Part shown: positions 33,101 to 44,273 of the stretch, piece by piece
Layout of the letters: each line of letters opens with the position of its first letter
Position numbering within the stretch: the stretch's first letter is position 1
Origin: Blattamonas nauphoetae
Lineage: Eukaryota; Preaxostyla; Oxymonadida
DNA length: 64,000 nt
NCBI GenBank assembly: GCA_033064195.1
Contig: JARBJD010000005.1
Coordinates: 310,001-374,000 of the forward strand
Direction: 5' to 3'
Position numbers and translations under genes: made by a program
The notes under the pieces: generated by a model
The model's database searches: none
The model's input: only the letters and a program-made list of their open reading frames with translations
What the model was told of the DNA's origin: nothing

Positions 33101-36100
33101 TGAAGATCGTGAGCACTGGCTCGCTGTCGATCACCAACACAGTCTTCAAGAAATGCTGTTCATCGAAGAATGGAGGAGTCCTGTTTTTGGATTTGACAGG
33201 CACAACATCGTCCACAGCGTATTCGTTCTCTCAATTGACATTCGGAGCGCCCGGAAGCTTGGAAGCTTGCACAGCAACAGCAAAGGGCCAACACATGTTC
33301 TTCGCTGTTGCTGAAGGACAAGCCGAAGCGTTGCTAACTCCGCTCAACTCACAATCACTCATCCCAACCAGTCCTGCAGACAGCTCGTCATTCAGCGCAG
33401 CTGAACTCTCTCTGTTGGAATTCAAAGAAGGAGACGTCGATATGGGATCGGTTTTGTTCGTCTTCTTCAAAGAAGCCTCTAATGTGGTTGTGGATGAGAC
33501 CGAAAATGTCGGCCTCGCTCATCCACTCTGTGGGCATTCCTATCTTCCGTGTGGAAGTGTCAATTGTGGATATCATAACGCTGTTCCGAATGAGGCGAAT
33601 AAAGGAAGTGTTACAATGAAGACAGATATCTCGCTTTTGGCGAAGCTGACGACAACCGACAAAGAAGTGACGATGGCGGGAGCTGAAGGAAAGAAGTTAA
33701 CAGTCACAGCAGACGGTCAGTTCGAAGTTCCCATCGGCAAGCTGACGTTTTCTTCCATCACTCTCCAAATCCCTTCCATCGTTTCGTCATCGTTGTTCGT
33801 CGTCGCTGGAGGATCACTTCAGTTTTCGTCGACTGTGACTCTCGTGAACCCCACCACAGCCTCTCTTCATGTTGCACCACTCGTCGACATTTCCGGTGGG
33901 CAGCTCGATGTTGATTCTTCAGTATTTGAGTTTTCAACAAAGCTGACAATGTCCGGAGCATCGATGATCTCGCAAACTGGAGGGAATGTGATCTGGAAGG
34001 GAGTTGCTCTGTCGAATGTGGAATGTTCAGCCGATGCAGACTCAAACTGTGACTCGCCCATCGCCTCATCTCTCTCCGATGGAAGTTTGCTGTCGATTGG
34101 AGTTGAGGGAAAGGAGACGTCGTTCACAAATTGTGGATCGGAAGGGGATGGCGGAGTGCTGAACGTGAAGATCGTGAGCACTGGCTCGCTGTCGATCACC
34201 AACACAGTCTTCAAGAAATGCTGTTCATCGAAGAATGGAGGAGTCCTGTTTTTGGATTTGACAGGCACAACATCGTCCACAGCGTATTCGTTCTCTCAAT
34301 TGACATTCGGAGCGCCCGGAAGCTTGGAAGCTTGCACAGCAACAGCAAAGGGCCAACACATGTTCTTCGCTGTTACTGAAGAACAAGCCGGAGTAATGCT
34401 TACCCCACTCAATACACAATCACTCATCCCTTCCACTCCCGCAGACGGCTCGTCGTTCAGTGCAGCTGAACTCTCTCTGTTGGAATTCAGAGAGGGAGGT
34501 GTCGATGTGGGATCAGTTTTGTTCGTCTTCTTCAAAGAAGCCTCTAATGTGGTTGTGGATGGGACAGACAATGTTGGGCTTGCTCATCCGCTTTGTGGAC
34601 ATGCCTATCTTCCGTGTGGAAGTGTGATTGGTGGATATGACAACGCTGGCTCGAATGAGGCGAAAGTTGGCACTGTTTCAATGAAGACAGATATCTCGCT
34701 TTTGGCGAAGCTGACGACAACGGGCAAAGACGTGACGATGGCAGGAATGGAAGGAAAGAAACTGACAATCACAGAAGACGGTCAGTTCGAAGTTTCCGCA
34801 GGCTCACTGACATACTCTTCCATCACTCTTCAACTCACTCTCCCTCTCACATCCACTCCATTCGTCGTGAATGGAGGTCAACTCTCGATGACTGCCACCT
34901 CGTCGCTCATACATACAGGCACGCCTACCTCTCCAACAATTCTCTCCGAATGTTTGTTTCATGTCACATCTGGCTCGCTCAGCATCGCTGGAAGCGAAAC
35001 GACACCTCAACAAGTCTCGTCATTCTCAGCCCAATCTCCCGACAGCTGTCTGATCCGTGTTGACACGAGCCAACACTCCAATTCTGAGCCGTCGCTGGAA
35101 CTGATCCACTGCGAGTTCACCAACAATGTTGGTACGTCAGCAGGAGTGATCTCGCTATCTGGGTCAGCTGGAGGAAGTCTCAAGATGGATCATTGCTTTT
35201 TCATGGCGAACAGTGGCTCGACGTCGAAAGATGTGCTGGTTGTGGGAGGATGGGCACAGTCTGTGTCATCCTCGACTGTTATTGCCTGTTTTTCGGAAAG
35301 TGATCTGAACCATCTCGTTGTGGAAGGGACGCCAATGAACACACTCATCCCTTTCTCCGTTCTGTTTGTGCATCCAACCCTTTCTGATGACTCCTCGTGC
35401 AACCAGCCAACTGTGTCTTGTTCGACCATCCTGAAAAGTCTGACGCACTGCACACAGACAGAGCCAGGTTCGGGAATGCACACTCTTCGAACAATCGAAA
35501 TGGAAGCCAACCAGAAAGAGAGAAGCACACTCGCCATCGCGACGAAACGAGTGATCATCAAAGCATCATCGACTGATTTCGTTCTGACTTGGGAGCCTCT
35601 GACACCTTCATCGCTTCTGACCGTCTCGACAGGTTCAGCGTCTCTTGTTAGTTTCGTTCTCTCGCTCCCATCAGATCAATCCACGTCTGTTCTCGTTCTG
35701 TCTGGAGCAGGTGAACTGAAACTCACCAATCTCAAATTGGATGGTGCGAATCCAGCTCGAAATGGAGACAATCTTCTTCTGGCATCATCATTCATCGAAA
35801 CCAAAATCGCAACTGGCTCGCTCTCTCTCGTCTCTGTGAATGTGTCGAACGTTGACATCGCCAATCATCCTCTCATCTCGACAGTTGGGAAAGTGGAAAT
35901 TGAATCGTGCTGGTTTGAGAATATCGATCGTTCAGAGTACGATGGAAAAACGAAAGCGAGTGTTCTTCAATCCACCCTTTCTTCATCACCTGACATTTTG
36001 GTGAAAAACACTGAATTCACCTCGTGTGTTGGCAATGACGAGGAGCGCTGGATTGAGCTCTCTCCAACGACGACGATGACATTTTCAGCTTCACAATTCG

Positions 36101-38646
36101 AAGGGTCGTTCTCCGCTTCTTCTCCACTACTCGCAAATTCTGTGAACAACCCACAAAAAGTGCCAAACACCCAGTTCAACCCCTATTCGCTTCTTTACGA
36201 GTTCCACCCCGCGAACCCAACACAGATTGTGGTTTGGAGTGAGAAAAGTGTGGAAGACCATCCGCTGTGTGGGAATGTGAGCATGCCGTGTTTGACTGTG
36301 AACGAAGGAATTGCTCTGACGAAGGTTTGGTCAGTCGAAATCTCAACAACTGGGATTCTGAACAACACAATCGAAGTCACATCCGCTCCTCTCACCCTGA
36401 CTGGACAGAACGCCCACTCAACTCTCGTCTTTGTGGGACAAAGCCGAATTCTGAACACGCACGACACATTTGGGCGATTGATCCAACTGTCACGACTTGT
36501 GCTGGATGTCTCGCAATCTACTCTTGTCGACGATTCTGTTTTTGTGATGGAAGCCGGTTCTCTGGAGATCACCAAGTGTTCGCTCGTCTCAACAAACAAC
36601 ATCTCTTTCTCAATCATGAACTCCAAAACGACAGTCCAGATTGATGAACTCACTCTGACCAATCTTAACTTCACTTCCACTCCGTTCATCTTCTCCTCTT
36701 CGGATCTCGTCACTCTGAAACAGATCGAAGTCGAGAAATGCCACTTCTCAACGCTCGTTTCATGTGCTTCAGTCCAAAAGATGACAGTTGAATCATGCCA
36801 CTTCACTGGAATCACTCAGCCGCTCACTCGGAATGAGGAAGGCCTGTGTGGATGGTCGACAGGACTGATTTCGCTGTCAGACACAAACTGCACGCTTCGA
36901 AGCTCGTCGTTTGTGGATCTGGACGATGGAGGGCTGATTGTGTCGGATTCTGAGCTGCACATTGAATCGAGCACATTCCACGACAACACACCGAACGACG
37001 CAGTGTTTGTGTCGGCTCGAAAGAACATTGCTTGTGTTGGAGAGAGTGTTGTGGTTGTTGGGAGCCTTTCTGGAGGAGATGGTGTCGAATCGTCTTCTCT
37101 TTGGATCTCGACGAACGAGAGCTGTCTCGTGATGAAGGAAGGGAAGGAACACCTCTCTCCTCTCTTCGTCCCAACATTCGACTCGAACAACTCGAAAGTG
37201 ACAACTGAGAACAACACATTCACACTCTCACTGAGCGGATCCCTCCTGATTCCATGTGGTTTGTATCTTGTTGTTTATGAAGTGGGAGTTGGCGGGGAAG
37301 GTGTTCGTGGGAAGACCAAACACGTTCCTCTGACGAGCGCAAAGGATTGGATTGAAACTTCGCTCAAAGTGAACCTCTCTGAGAACGAAATTGATCTGAA
37401 CACAAAATTCGAGTGGAGACTGACATTGGGGTACGGAAATGAATGCGAGACAAGCGAGAGCATTCTTGTGAAGCAGAGTTTGGCCGCTGAACGAAAGGCA
37501 CTCACCATCCAAATGATGAAATGGCTGATTCCCGTGTTAGTCGCATCAGCTGCTCTGCTCATCATCTTTTTCTTCATCATCATTTGCTGTCACCGCAGAA
37601 GAAAGAACAAGTCCAAGCAACCCAACCAACAACAACTGACAGTCATCGACGACCTTCCCGAAGAGAAGATCGAAGAAGAAGATTTCATTCTCCGCCAACA
37701 CACAGCTGCGCATGTGGAAGCGGGGGTAGAAGTAACAGACTGTATCGCGAAGACGAATGCGACAGGATTCACAAAACATCAGAACATGGACGAATCCGTG
37801 AAGAAAGCTGAAATTCCGGAGATGGCGGAAGTGGTGCGGTGTGAGGATCCTGTTGATGTGGTGATGGTCGACAAGCGGAACACGCTGTTCAACATTCTCC
37901 ACAAAGACAAGACCCAACTGCCCATCCCGAAAGTTGAGCTTCAGAAGAAGATTGTGAAGGGGTTGGCGTATTTGGGGACAATCGAGCCAACCGCACCGAT
38001 TCTGAAGAAACTGTCGACACACTGGATTCTGATTGATGCATCGGGGAATCCGACATTCCTGCGACAAGACAATAATACATTGAACACTCCAGCAGCGAAC
38101 AACCACCAACCATCGCAACTCGATCATTCTGTTCAACACACAGCCGATCTCCACCCTCCGCCTGACAAAACCGGGTGGGAAGACGCAATCCAAGCAGAAC
38201 CACACAATCCTCTCACTCAGAACCGAAGCATGGACACCCTCCAATCTCAGACGAGTTCTTTTTTCGGGTTGGGTCCCGCATCGGTGAGGAATGCGGGGAT
38301 GTCGGAAGCGATTCGATGGCAAGCACCTGAACAGGAGAATGGGCGAGAGGGATACGACGCGTGCAAAGCAGCGGTGTTCCGACTTGGGCTTGTGTTGTGG
38401 GAGATTGAGACAGGGAAAGTTCCATTTGGAGAACAGGACGCGGTGAATGCGTCTCGTCAGCTGTGCACAGGAACACAGCCTGTGATGGAAGGAGTGGGGG
38501 AGGATTTGGAGGAGTTGATCAAACAGTGCCTCGTCTTGGATCCGAAATCGCGTCTGTCGCTTTTGGAAGTGGCAGAGTTCTTCTTCAACAAGAACGAGCT
38601 CACATTCGAACTATCAAAGGGATTCCGACCTCCTCTCCAACAATAA
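30127..38646 (+). CDS. Giant beta-helix receptor with C-terminal pseudokinase, 2,829 residues
   Basis: Residues 1-25 look like a signal peptide (MLLLLTVWDIVWTS). A 30-nt intron at 31026-31055 (GTCCAG...CTGTAG) removes an in-frame stop and restores RTFSSCQSKG; otherwise it is one exon. The ectodomain (to about residue 2440) is built of short Gly/Ser/Thr-rich strands such as SSSLFVVTGGTLQF and ISGGQLDVDSSVFEF, typical of parallel beta-helix (pectin-lyase-like) proteins. One membrane helix (WLIPVLVASAALLIIFFFII, about 2456-2478) is followed by HRRRKNK. The cytosolic tail holds a kinase C-lobe (RWQAPEQENGREG, FRLGLVLWEIETGKVPFGEQ, KQCLVLDPKSRLSLLEV), but the catalytic loop is LSTHWILID and no DFG is seen, so it is probably a pseudokinase. 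Likely a cell-surface receptor or adhesin; ligand unknown. Such genes form a large family in Blattamonas (recall). Confidence 0.85.
32695..33340 (+). repeat. Internal tandem duplication in the receptor gene, unit 1
   Basis: Nearly identical at the DNA level to 33760-34405, offset exactly 1,065 bp (355 codons). Similarity continues more weakly beyond both units. Confidence 0.85.
33760..34405 (+). repeat. Internal tandem duplication in the receptor gene, unit 2
   Basis: Second unit of the 1,065-bp spaced duplication. The long near-identical stretch points to recent duplication or gene conversion, while the sides have diverged. Confidence 0.85.
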
Positions 38647-39599
38647 CCAATCATGCAACTCCGAGAAAGCCTCAACAGTCACCACAACAACTCAACACAA
38701 AATCTTCTCCGAACGGAGTGAACAATACATTTCATCCATCGCACTCATTTCATCAACTGCGATGTCTTCCAACACTCCTTCATTCTCTCGACAAAACGAG
38801 GACACAAGCACAAACATCTCGATCAGACCACATTTCAAATTACCTTCTTCTTTTCTGATCAGTAACTCTCTCGATTCCTACTCACGAAGGACGAGCAAAC
38901 ATGAACAGACAGTTTCTGTCACCACAATGTCCCACTTGACATTTTGTGAGTCTGACAGACACGGTCAGATGCATTATCCATTTCACTTTCTGTTCAAACA
39001 TTGTCACAGCGCAAAGTCTGAACCTCTGACAAGCTCAGATGAATGAGGAACCGTCATCTTCTTGCTGAACGTGTCGTCACGTCACTTCTTTGTTTGCTGA
39101 TCATGTTTTGACATCATCTTCGTTTTATCTCATCTTTGTTCTTCGACACTCAGCTCTTCATTCACCACTTTCTTCATTTTCACCCCACACAGGTTTGCCA
39201 GTGTGTGTCTCCACTGCAAAACCATCTTCACTTCACCTCAGTGAGACCACACAGGCAGGCTGGTCAGTCACTTCGCATCTCATCATCTCACACTCGTCAG
39301 CGAGTGATTCGCGTTCGAGTGTCGTGTTGGCATTGATCCTAAACATCGCAGACTGCAGAATCGTGGATTTGCTGCCGTGTCTGCTGATTGCTTGTTGCTC
39401 TTTGGAGTCCCCGTCTGTGTGTGGCTCTGCGACGAGTCCTGTCTTCTGTTTTGTCTTCGTTCGATTTGCTCTTTTTTTCTCAGACTTCGTTTCTTTTATT
39501 CGCCCTCACCTCTCCAAGAACTCACAATATCATCTATTCTTGTCAATTTCAGGTTGTCTAACGTTCACAGCTGATCAGAGTCCATAAATTGTACTTGAC
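38647..39599. other. Intergenic, 953 bp, between receptor and CAP-domain gene
   Basis: No convincing gene. An open frame at 39090-39587 (plus, 165 codons) has no recognisable domain and a composition like non-coding sequence; it might be part of an unseen exon. The promoter of the CAP-domain gene should lie near its right end. Confidence 0.4.
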
Positions 39600-42500
39600 A
39601 TGATCTGGCTCCTTCACTTTTTCTTCTTTTCTCGTCTCAATGCCTTTGGTTCGCTTCCAATTGACCAATATCTTCGAGGTACCACTCAAAATCATGAGGA
39701 TTCCACCGAGATGGCATCTTCAATTTCGAAAAGCTATCGATACGTTCTTCCGACGTCAATACAAAACAATCTCACAGCCAACGGTAATGAAGACGACTAT
39801 CCCATTTACCTGATGTACGATGTTCTCAGGCTCCCTGATCAGACCGACTACGATTATTCAATTGCACTCGGACGACAAGCTCTCGCTATTGCCAACCAGG
39901 CACGTGCCAACCAGGGCAAATCACCAGTTTTGTATTGGTACCCTCTGATACATGATGAATGCTATAAGCACACCCAATATATGGCGGCACAGAAGCAAGT
40001 CAGTCACGACAACGTCGAAGATCGCTACGCCGTTTTTCAGCAAAACGGTGGCAGTGGTTCTGGAGAAAATTGTGTCCGTGGAATGATTGGACCTTCTACA
40101 GTGTTCAATCGGATGTGTGAATGGTTTGATTCCTCAGGTCATCTCGCCAATATTTTAAATGCTAAAGGCAATGCTTCAGCTACGGCGTTTTTTCCTGTTT
40201 CAGGGTATGTATATGGTTGCCAAATGTTTGCTAATTTTGGTGATAAAACCACTGAAGACCCGTACTCGGACCACAGAAAGTATGGTTGGGCACCTGGACT
40301 CATCGTACCTCAAATCACAGGAATCCAAATTCTACCGAATGATGGAGGAAAAACCGCGACGATTACAGCTGTTGGACGCGGATTCATCACTGGAGCATTC
40401 GAAGCAATTTGCACAAATCCGTCCGGAACGGAGTATAAGTTCACGCTGACCTTCTCAAATACGACACAAGGATCCAACACGAATGTTCCCATTGGAACGG
40501 GTTTTGTCCAGTCTGGCGTCAAATACACAATGAAGTCTGTGATGACGGCAACACGCGTCGTCTTCTGTCAGAATGTCACATTCCAACTCCCAACGGGAAA
40601 TCCAACTGTGACAAGCTTCACAGCCACCAATCCAACAACCGATCTCGAGTACACACAACTTCGGTTTTTAGGAACGAATCTTCTCATCGCTGGAACATAC
40701 ACCGTTGTTCTGAGTGGCACCATCACCCTCGAGTTTGACGGGTCAACAATAGCGGGAAGCAGTACGGCGCTCGTCAAAGCAAGCGGAGCAGATGCTATTC
40801 TGGCTTTTGCAACGATTTATCAGGTCACGAGCATCACCCACAGCTCGGGAAAGACCATCACACATTCTTCGCCAAATGTCGTTGTTCCTCCAGCTCATCC
40901 CAATGTACAGACCAATTATCCAAGGCGCTATGCAGCTGATCCGACCTATTTCTTATTTGACGCCATTGGGGCTGGGTTCACTGGATCGATCGTGACCATT
41001 AAACTCGGCAATCTCAACATTTCCTGCACCATTCAAAGCAGCACATTAGCCAAAAGTGGTCCCGTTAAGGTTGATGGAACTAATATCAAATATAACGCTT
41101 ATCACTACATAAAGGGGGCTTGGATGGACGGCGTACCAATCTATTACGAAAGCTCTGGCTATCTTTCGCCTCAAGAAGTACCAGTAACGCCAACTGTCAA
41201 AGATATCACATATGAATTGAATTCTGATCCGAATTTTGTTGATGTTACTCTCGTCGGGTGGTACTTACCGACGAGCGGGACATTCACCGCCTTGTTCAAC
41301 AATACCATCGAAGTGACCTTCGCCGCCAAGACAAACCTGACGACCCAAACAAAGAAAGTTCCCATCTCGACATCAGGCTCTTCTTTCATATATGGCAAGT
41401 CTTACAGACTCTCCTCGGTTTCGCACACTTCTGCCTCGATCACTGGATCCAACATCTATATTGACCTTCCATCGGCTCCAGCAGTTCCTACAGTTTCGTC
41501 AGTTTCATCGACGCTGACAAGTGACAAGAAAGGGATGGTTTTGACAGTGAAGGGGACGAATCTGCCGACGACAGGCACATTCACTGTGAAGTACTCCAGT
41601 GGAACAACGCAAACAGCGACGATGTCAGGGTCGTCGTCGACGTCGAGTGGGAACAGTGTGACGATAGGTATTTTTCCAAGCGGAGTTGTTTCATATGGAA
41701 CGAAGTACACGATCTCATCAATCGAGCATTCAGAATCTTCTCTGAGTGGAACAACTGGAAAATCATTCACCGTTCCAACAGGCCCAGCTCGAGTGACTGG
41801 TGTGACCGTGACGAATCTGACAGACAATGCGAAAGTGTCGTTGAAACTGACAGGAGCAGATCTTTTGACAAGTGGAACATACAGTTTCAAGTTTTCATCG
41901 CTGACGACGACGTTCTCAGTTGTTGGATCATCAACATCGGAAACAAAAACAGTGGAACTGACAGTTGGGAGTGGAATGCAGCTGGCGGCAGGAGCAACGT
42001 ACACGCTGTCGACAGTGACGCATTCTGGAGGTCAAACAGTTCTTGTTGGTCCGAGCATTTCGTTCACGACAGGGACACCAATTGTCAGAACAGTTTCAGC
42101 AGTTTCATCGACGCTGACAAGTGACAAGAAAGGGATGGTTTTGACTGTGAAGGGGACGAATCTTCCGACGACAGGCACATTCACTGTGAAGTACTCCAGT
42201 GGAACAACGCAAACAGCGACGATGTCAGGGTCGTCGTCGACGACGAGTGGGAACAGTGCTGCGATAGCGATTTTCCCAAGCGGGGCTGTTTCGTATGGAA
42301 CGAAATACACCATCTCATCAATCGAACATACATCATATTCTCTGAGTGGAACGACAGGACAGTCATTCACCGTTCCAACAGGACCGGCCCGCATCTCATC
42401 AATGACTCAGTCATTCACGTCGGACAACCGAAAAGTGAGTGTTCGCCTGGTTGGTACAGCACTCCCAACGAGTGGCCAAATCACTTTCACGCTCTCGCCA

Positions 42501-44273
42501 ATCTCGAAAAGCTATACTGTCGCTTGCTCATCGCCAACACAGACAAACACAGTCGACATCACAATCGGATCAGATAAGGACCTTGCAGCATCGAAAACAT
42601 ACACACTCAGTTCAGTCTCGCACTCTGCGGGAACAACGATCATCCACTCTTCGCCAACATTCACAACAGGCACACCAAAAGTCCCAACAGTGTCGTCTGT
42701 TGCAGCATCACTCGCAGGAGACAAGAAAGGAGTGATACTGACGATTAAGGGATCGAACCTCCCCACCTCCGATTCTTTCACTCTCAAGTACACTTACGGC
42801 TCAGTCCGAACGTTCACGCTGAACCCATCTTCCACGACCACGTCCGCCAGTGTGACAGTTCCCATCTATCCAACTGGATCAGCAGAGTATGGCAAGACGT
42901 ACACAGCGTCAATCACACATCCATCGTTCACTTTGGATGGGGCGTCCCAGTCCTTCTCAGTTCCAGCTGGCCCACCACGAATGACCGATGCGTCAGCTGC
43001 CTTCTCTGCGGATAAGTCGTCAGTGACGATCACTTTTGTTGGATCTGCGCTTCCGACATCAGGAGACTACACGTTCACCATGAACACCAAATCAGGATCC
43101 AAGCAGTTCACAGCAAAGCCAACGTCGTCCTCGCAGGCGAAAAGTGATGCCATCACCGTTGGAGAGTCTGGAGTGTTGGCGCTGGGAACGAAGTACTCGA
43201 TCCTTTCTCTGACACATTCCACTGCGACGCTGTGCGAGGGTGTTTCTGTGACGATCCCGACACTCGATCCGACAGTTCAGAATGTTAAAGCAGATCTTGA
43301 CACTGATCTTGATTTTGTGGTTGTGATTCTGGAAGGGACGACGCTTCCGACGACAGGGACGTACACCGTCAAGCTCAGCAACTCGAAATCGTTCACAGCT
43401 TCTCCTGTGAGCGAACGTGAGGCGAGAGGAAAAGTTCAGATGCGTCCAATTGATGTCCTGAACTACGCATCAACATACCCCGTGAGCTCGATCACGCATT
43501 CCACGGCCAAGATCACAGCTGGATCACTCTCTCTCAAAACACCGACTGCTCCTGAAAGGGTCATCGGAGTGACCGCGTCGTTCTCGTCTGACGGGAAGAA
43601 ACTTGTGATCAAAGTGACTGGCACGTCCCTTCCTGTGCTCTCGATCACTCTGACCTTCGTTGCATCTTCACAAACGGCTTCCATCACCTCCAACTCAGAT
43701 ATTTCAGTCAAGTTGGATGTCTCTACCAACACAGGTGGAGAAACATCACTCGCAATCGACGACGCCTTCCCATTCGCCTACGACACAAACTACCAACTGA
43801 AAAGCGTGAAGGAGACGGCATCTGGACGAGAGATTGCGTCTGTCCCTGTCACAGTCTCCATCCCAACCAAGCCAGCACCGCCTGTTGATCCGAGCCAACC
43901 AGAAGGACCGAAAGAACCCGATCCTGACACGCCTGGTCCCGACACACCTGGTCCAGAAGACCCGACCAACCCAGAAGACCCGAAGAAGCCGAAAGCGATG
44001 ATGGGAGCGATGATTGGAGGGATTGCTGGAGGAGTTGCAGTCGTTGTGATTGTTGTTGTGGTGATCATTGTTCTGGTTGTGGTCAGAAATCGGAGGAAGA
44101 ACCAAAGAAGCAAGCCGTATTCCACGCAGCTTGAAGAAATCGGAGTTCCAGAAGACAGCAAAGTAGCAATTCGCGATGGATGGGACTACAATCCAAGCAC
44201 GTACAACAAGAACACGGTGATCGCGCCCAGCCAACCGCCAGCGTTCGGATCGATGAACCAACCGTCTTGGTAA
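39600..44273 (+). CDS. CAP/SCP-domain membrane protein with Ig-like repeats, 1,557 residues
   Basis: Starts with a signal peptide (MIWLLHFFFFSRLNAFG). Residues about 95-215 form a CAP domain (SCP/PR-1/YkwD type): HTQYMAAQKQVSHDNVEDR, GENC, then FNRMCEWFDSSGHLANIL, which carries the His and Glu of the CAP cavity. About twelve ~100-residue beta-sandwich repeats follow (to about residue 1420; LTVKGTNLPTTGTFTVKYSS type), resembling IPT/TIG or bacterial Ig-like domains. A Pro/Asp linker (PDTPGPDTPGPEDP) leads to a membrane helix (GGIAGGVAVVVIVVVVIIVL) and a short basic tail. Two repeat pairs 600 bp apart are almost identical (41500-41780 and 42100-42380). Probably a surface adhesin or cell-wall-binding protein. 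The frame continues after the UAA (see next entry). Confidence 0.85.
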   Translation: MIWLLHFFFFSRLNAFGSLPIDQYLRGTTQNHEDSTEMASSISKSYRYVLPTSIQNNLTANGNEDDYPIYLMYDVLRLPDQTDYDYSIALGRQALAIANQARANQGKSPVLYWYPLIHDECYKHTQYMAAQKQVSHDNVEDRYAVFQQNGGSGSGENCVRGMIGPSTVFNRMCEWFDSSGHLANILNAKGNASATAFFPVSGYVYGCQMFANFGDKTTEDPYSDHRKYGWAPGLIVPQITGIQILPNDGGKTATITAVGRGFITGAFEAICTNPSGTEYKFTLTFSNTTQGSNTNVPIGTGFVQSGVKYTMKSVMTATRVVFCQNVTFQLPTGNPTVTSFTATNPTTDLEYTQLRFLGTNLLIAGTYTVVLSGTITLEFDGSTIAGSSTALVKASGADAILAFATIYQVTSITHSSGKTITHSSPNVVVPPAHPNVQTNYPRRYAADPTYFLFDAIGAGFTGSIVTIKLGNLNISCTIQSSTLAKSGPVKVDGTNIKYNAYHYIKGAWMDGVPIYYESSGYLSPQEVPVTPTVKDITYELNSDPNFVDVTLVGWYLPTSGTFTALFNNTIEVTFAAKTNLTTQTKKVPISTSGSSFIYGKSYRLSSVSHTSASITGSNIYIDLPSAPAVPTVSSVSSTLTSDKKGMVLTVKGTNLPTTGTFTVKYSSGTTQTATMSGSSSTSSGNSVTIGIFPSGVVSYGTKYTISSIEHSESSLSGTTGKSFTVPTGPARVTGVTVTNLTDNAKVSLKLTGADLLTSGTYSFKFSSLTTTFSVVGSSTSETKTVELTVGSGMQLAAGATYTLSTVTHSGGQTVLVGPSISFTTGTPIVRTVSAVSSTLTSDKKGMVLTVKGTNLPTTGTFTVKYSSGTTQTATMSGSSSTTSGNSAAIAIFPSGAVSYGTKYTISSIEHTSYSLSGTTGQSFTVPTGPARISSMTQSFTSDNRKVSVRLVGTALPTSGQITFTLSPISKSYTVACSSPTQTNTVDITIGSDKDLAASKTYTLSSVSHSAGTTIIHSSPTFTTGTPKVPTVSSVAASLAGDKKGVILTIKGSNLPTSDSFTLKYTYGSVRTFTLNPSSTTTSASVTVPIYPTGSAEYGKTYTASITHPSFTLDGASQSFSVPAGPPRMTDASAAFSADKSSVTITFVGSALPTSGDYTFTMNTKSGSKQFTAKPTSSSQAKSDAITVGESGVLALGTKYSILSLTHSTATLCEGVSVTIPTLDPTVQNVKADLDTDLDFVVVILEGTTLPTTGTYTVKLSNSKSFTASPVSEREARGKVQMRPIDVLNYASTYPVSSITHSTAKITAGSLSLKTPTAPERVIGVTASFSSDGKKLVIKVTGTSLPVLSITLTFVASSQTASITSNSDISVKLDVSTNTGGETSLAIDDAFPFAYDTNYQLKSVKETASGREIASVPVTVSIPTKPAPPVDPSQPEGPKEPDPDTPGPDTPGPEDPTNPEDPKKPKAMMGAMIGGIAGGVAVVVIVVVVIIVLVVVRNRRKNQRSKPYSTQLEEIGVPEDSKVAIRDGWDYNPSTYNKNTVIAPSQPPAFGSMNQPSW

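Noticed and set aside
33066-34379. Pairs of identical small frames in other frames and on the minus strand of the receptor gene
   Set aside because: They are duplicated only because the receptor exon itself is duplicated; the receptor frame is continuous through them.
39090-39587. 165-codon frame as a gene
   Set aside because: No domain, signal peptide or relatives in the window; composition like the surrounding non-coding sequence.
44271-44273. Alternative genetic code with UAA as glutamine (known in some oxymonads)
   Set aside because: UAA and UGA end other genes here at conserved positions, and no other gene carries internal UAA codons; a single site is better explained by read-through or mutation.
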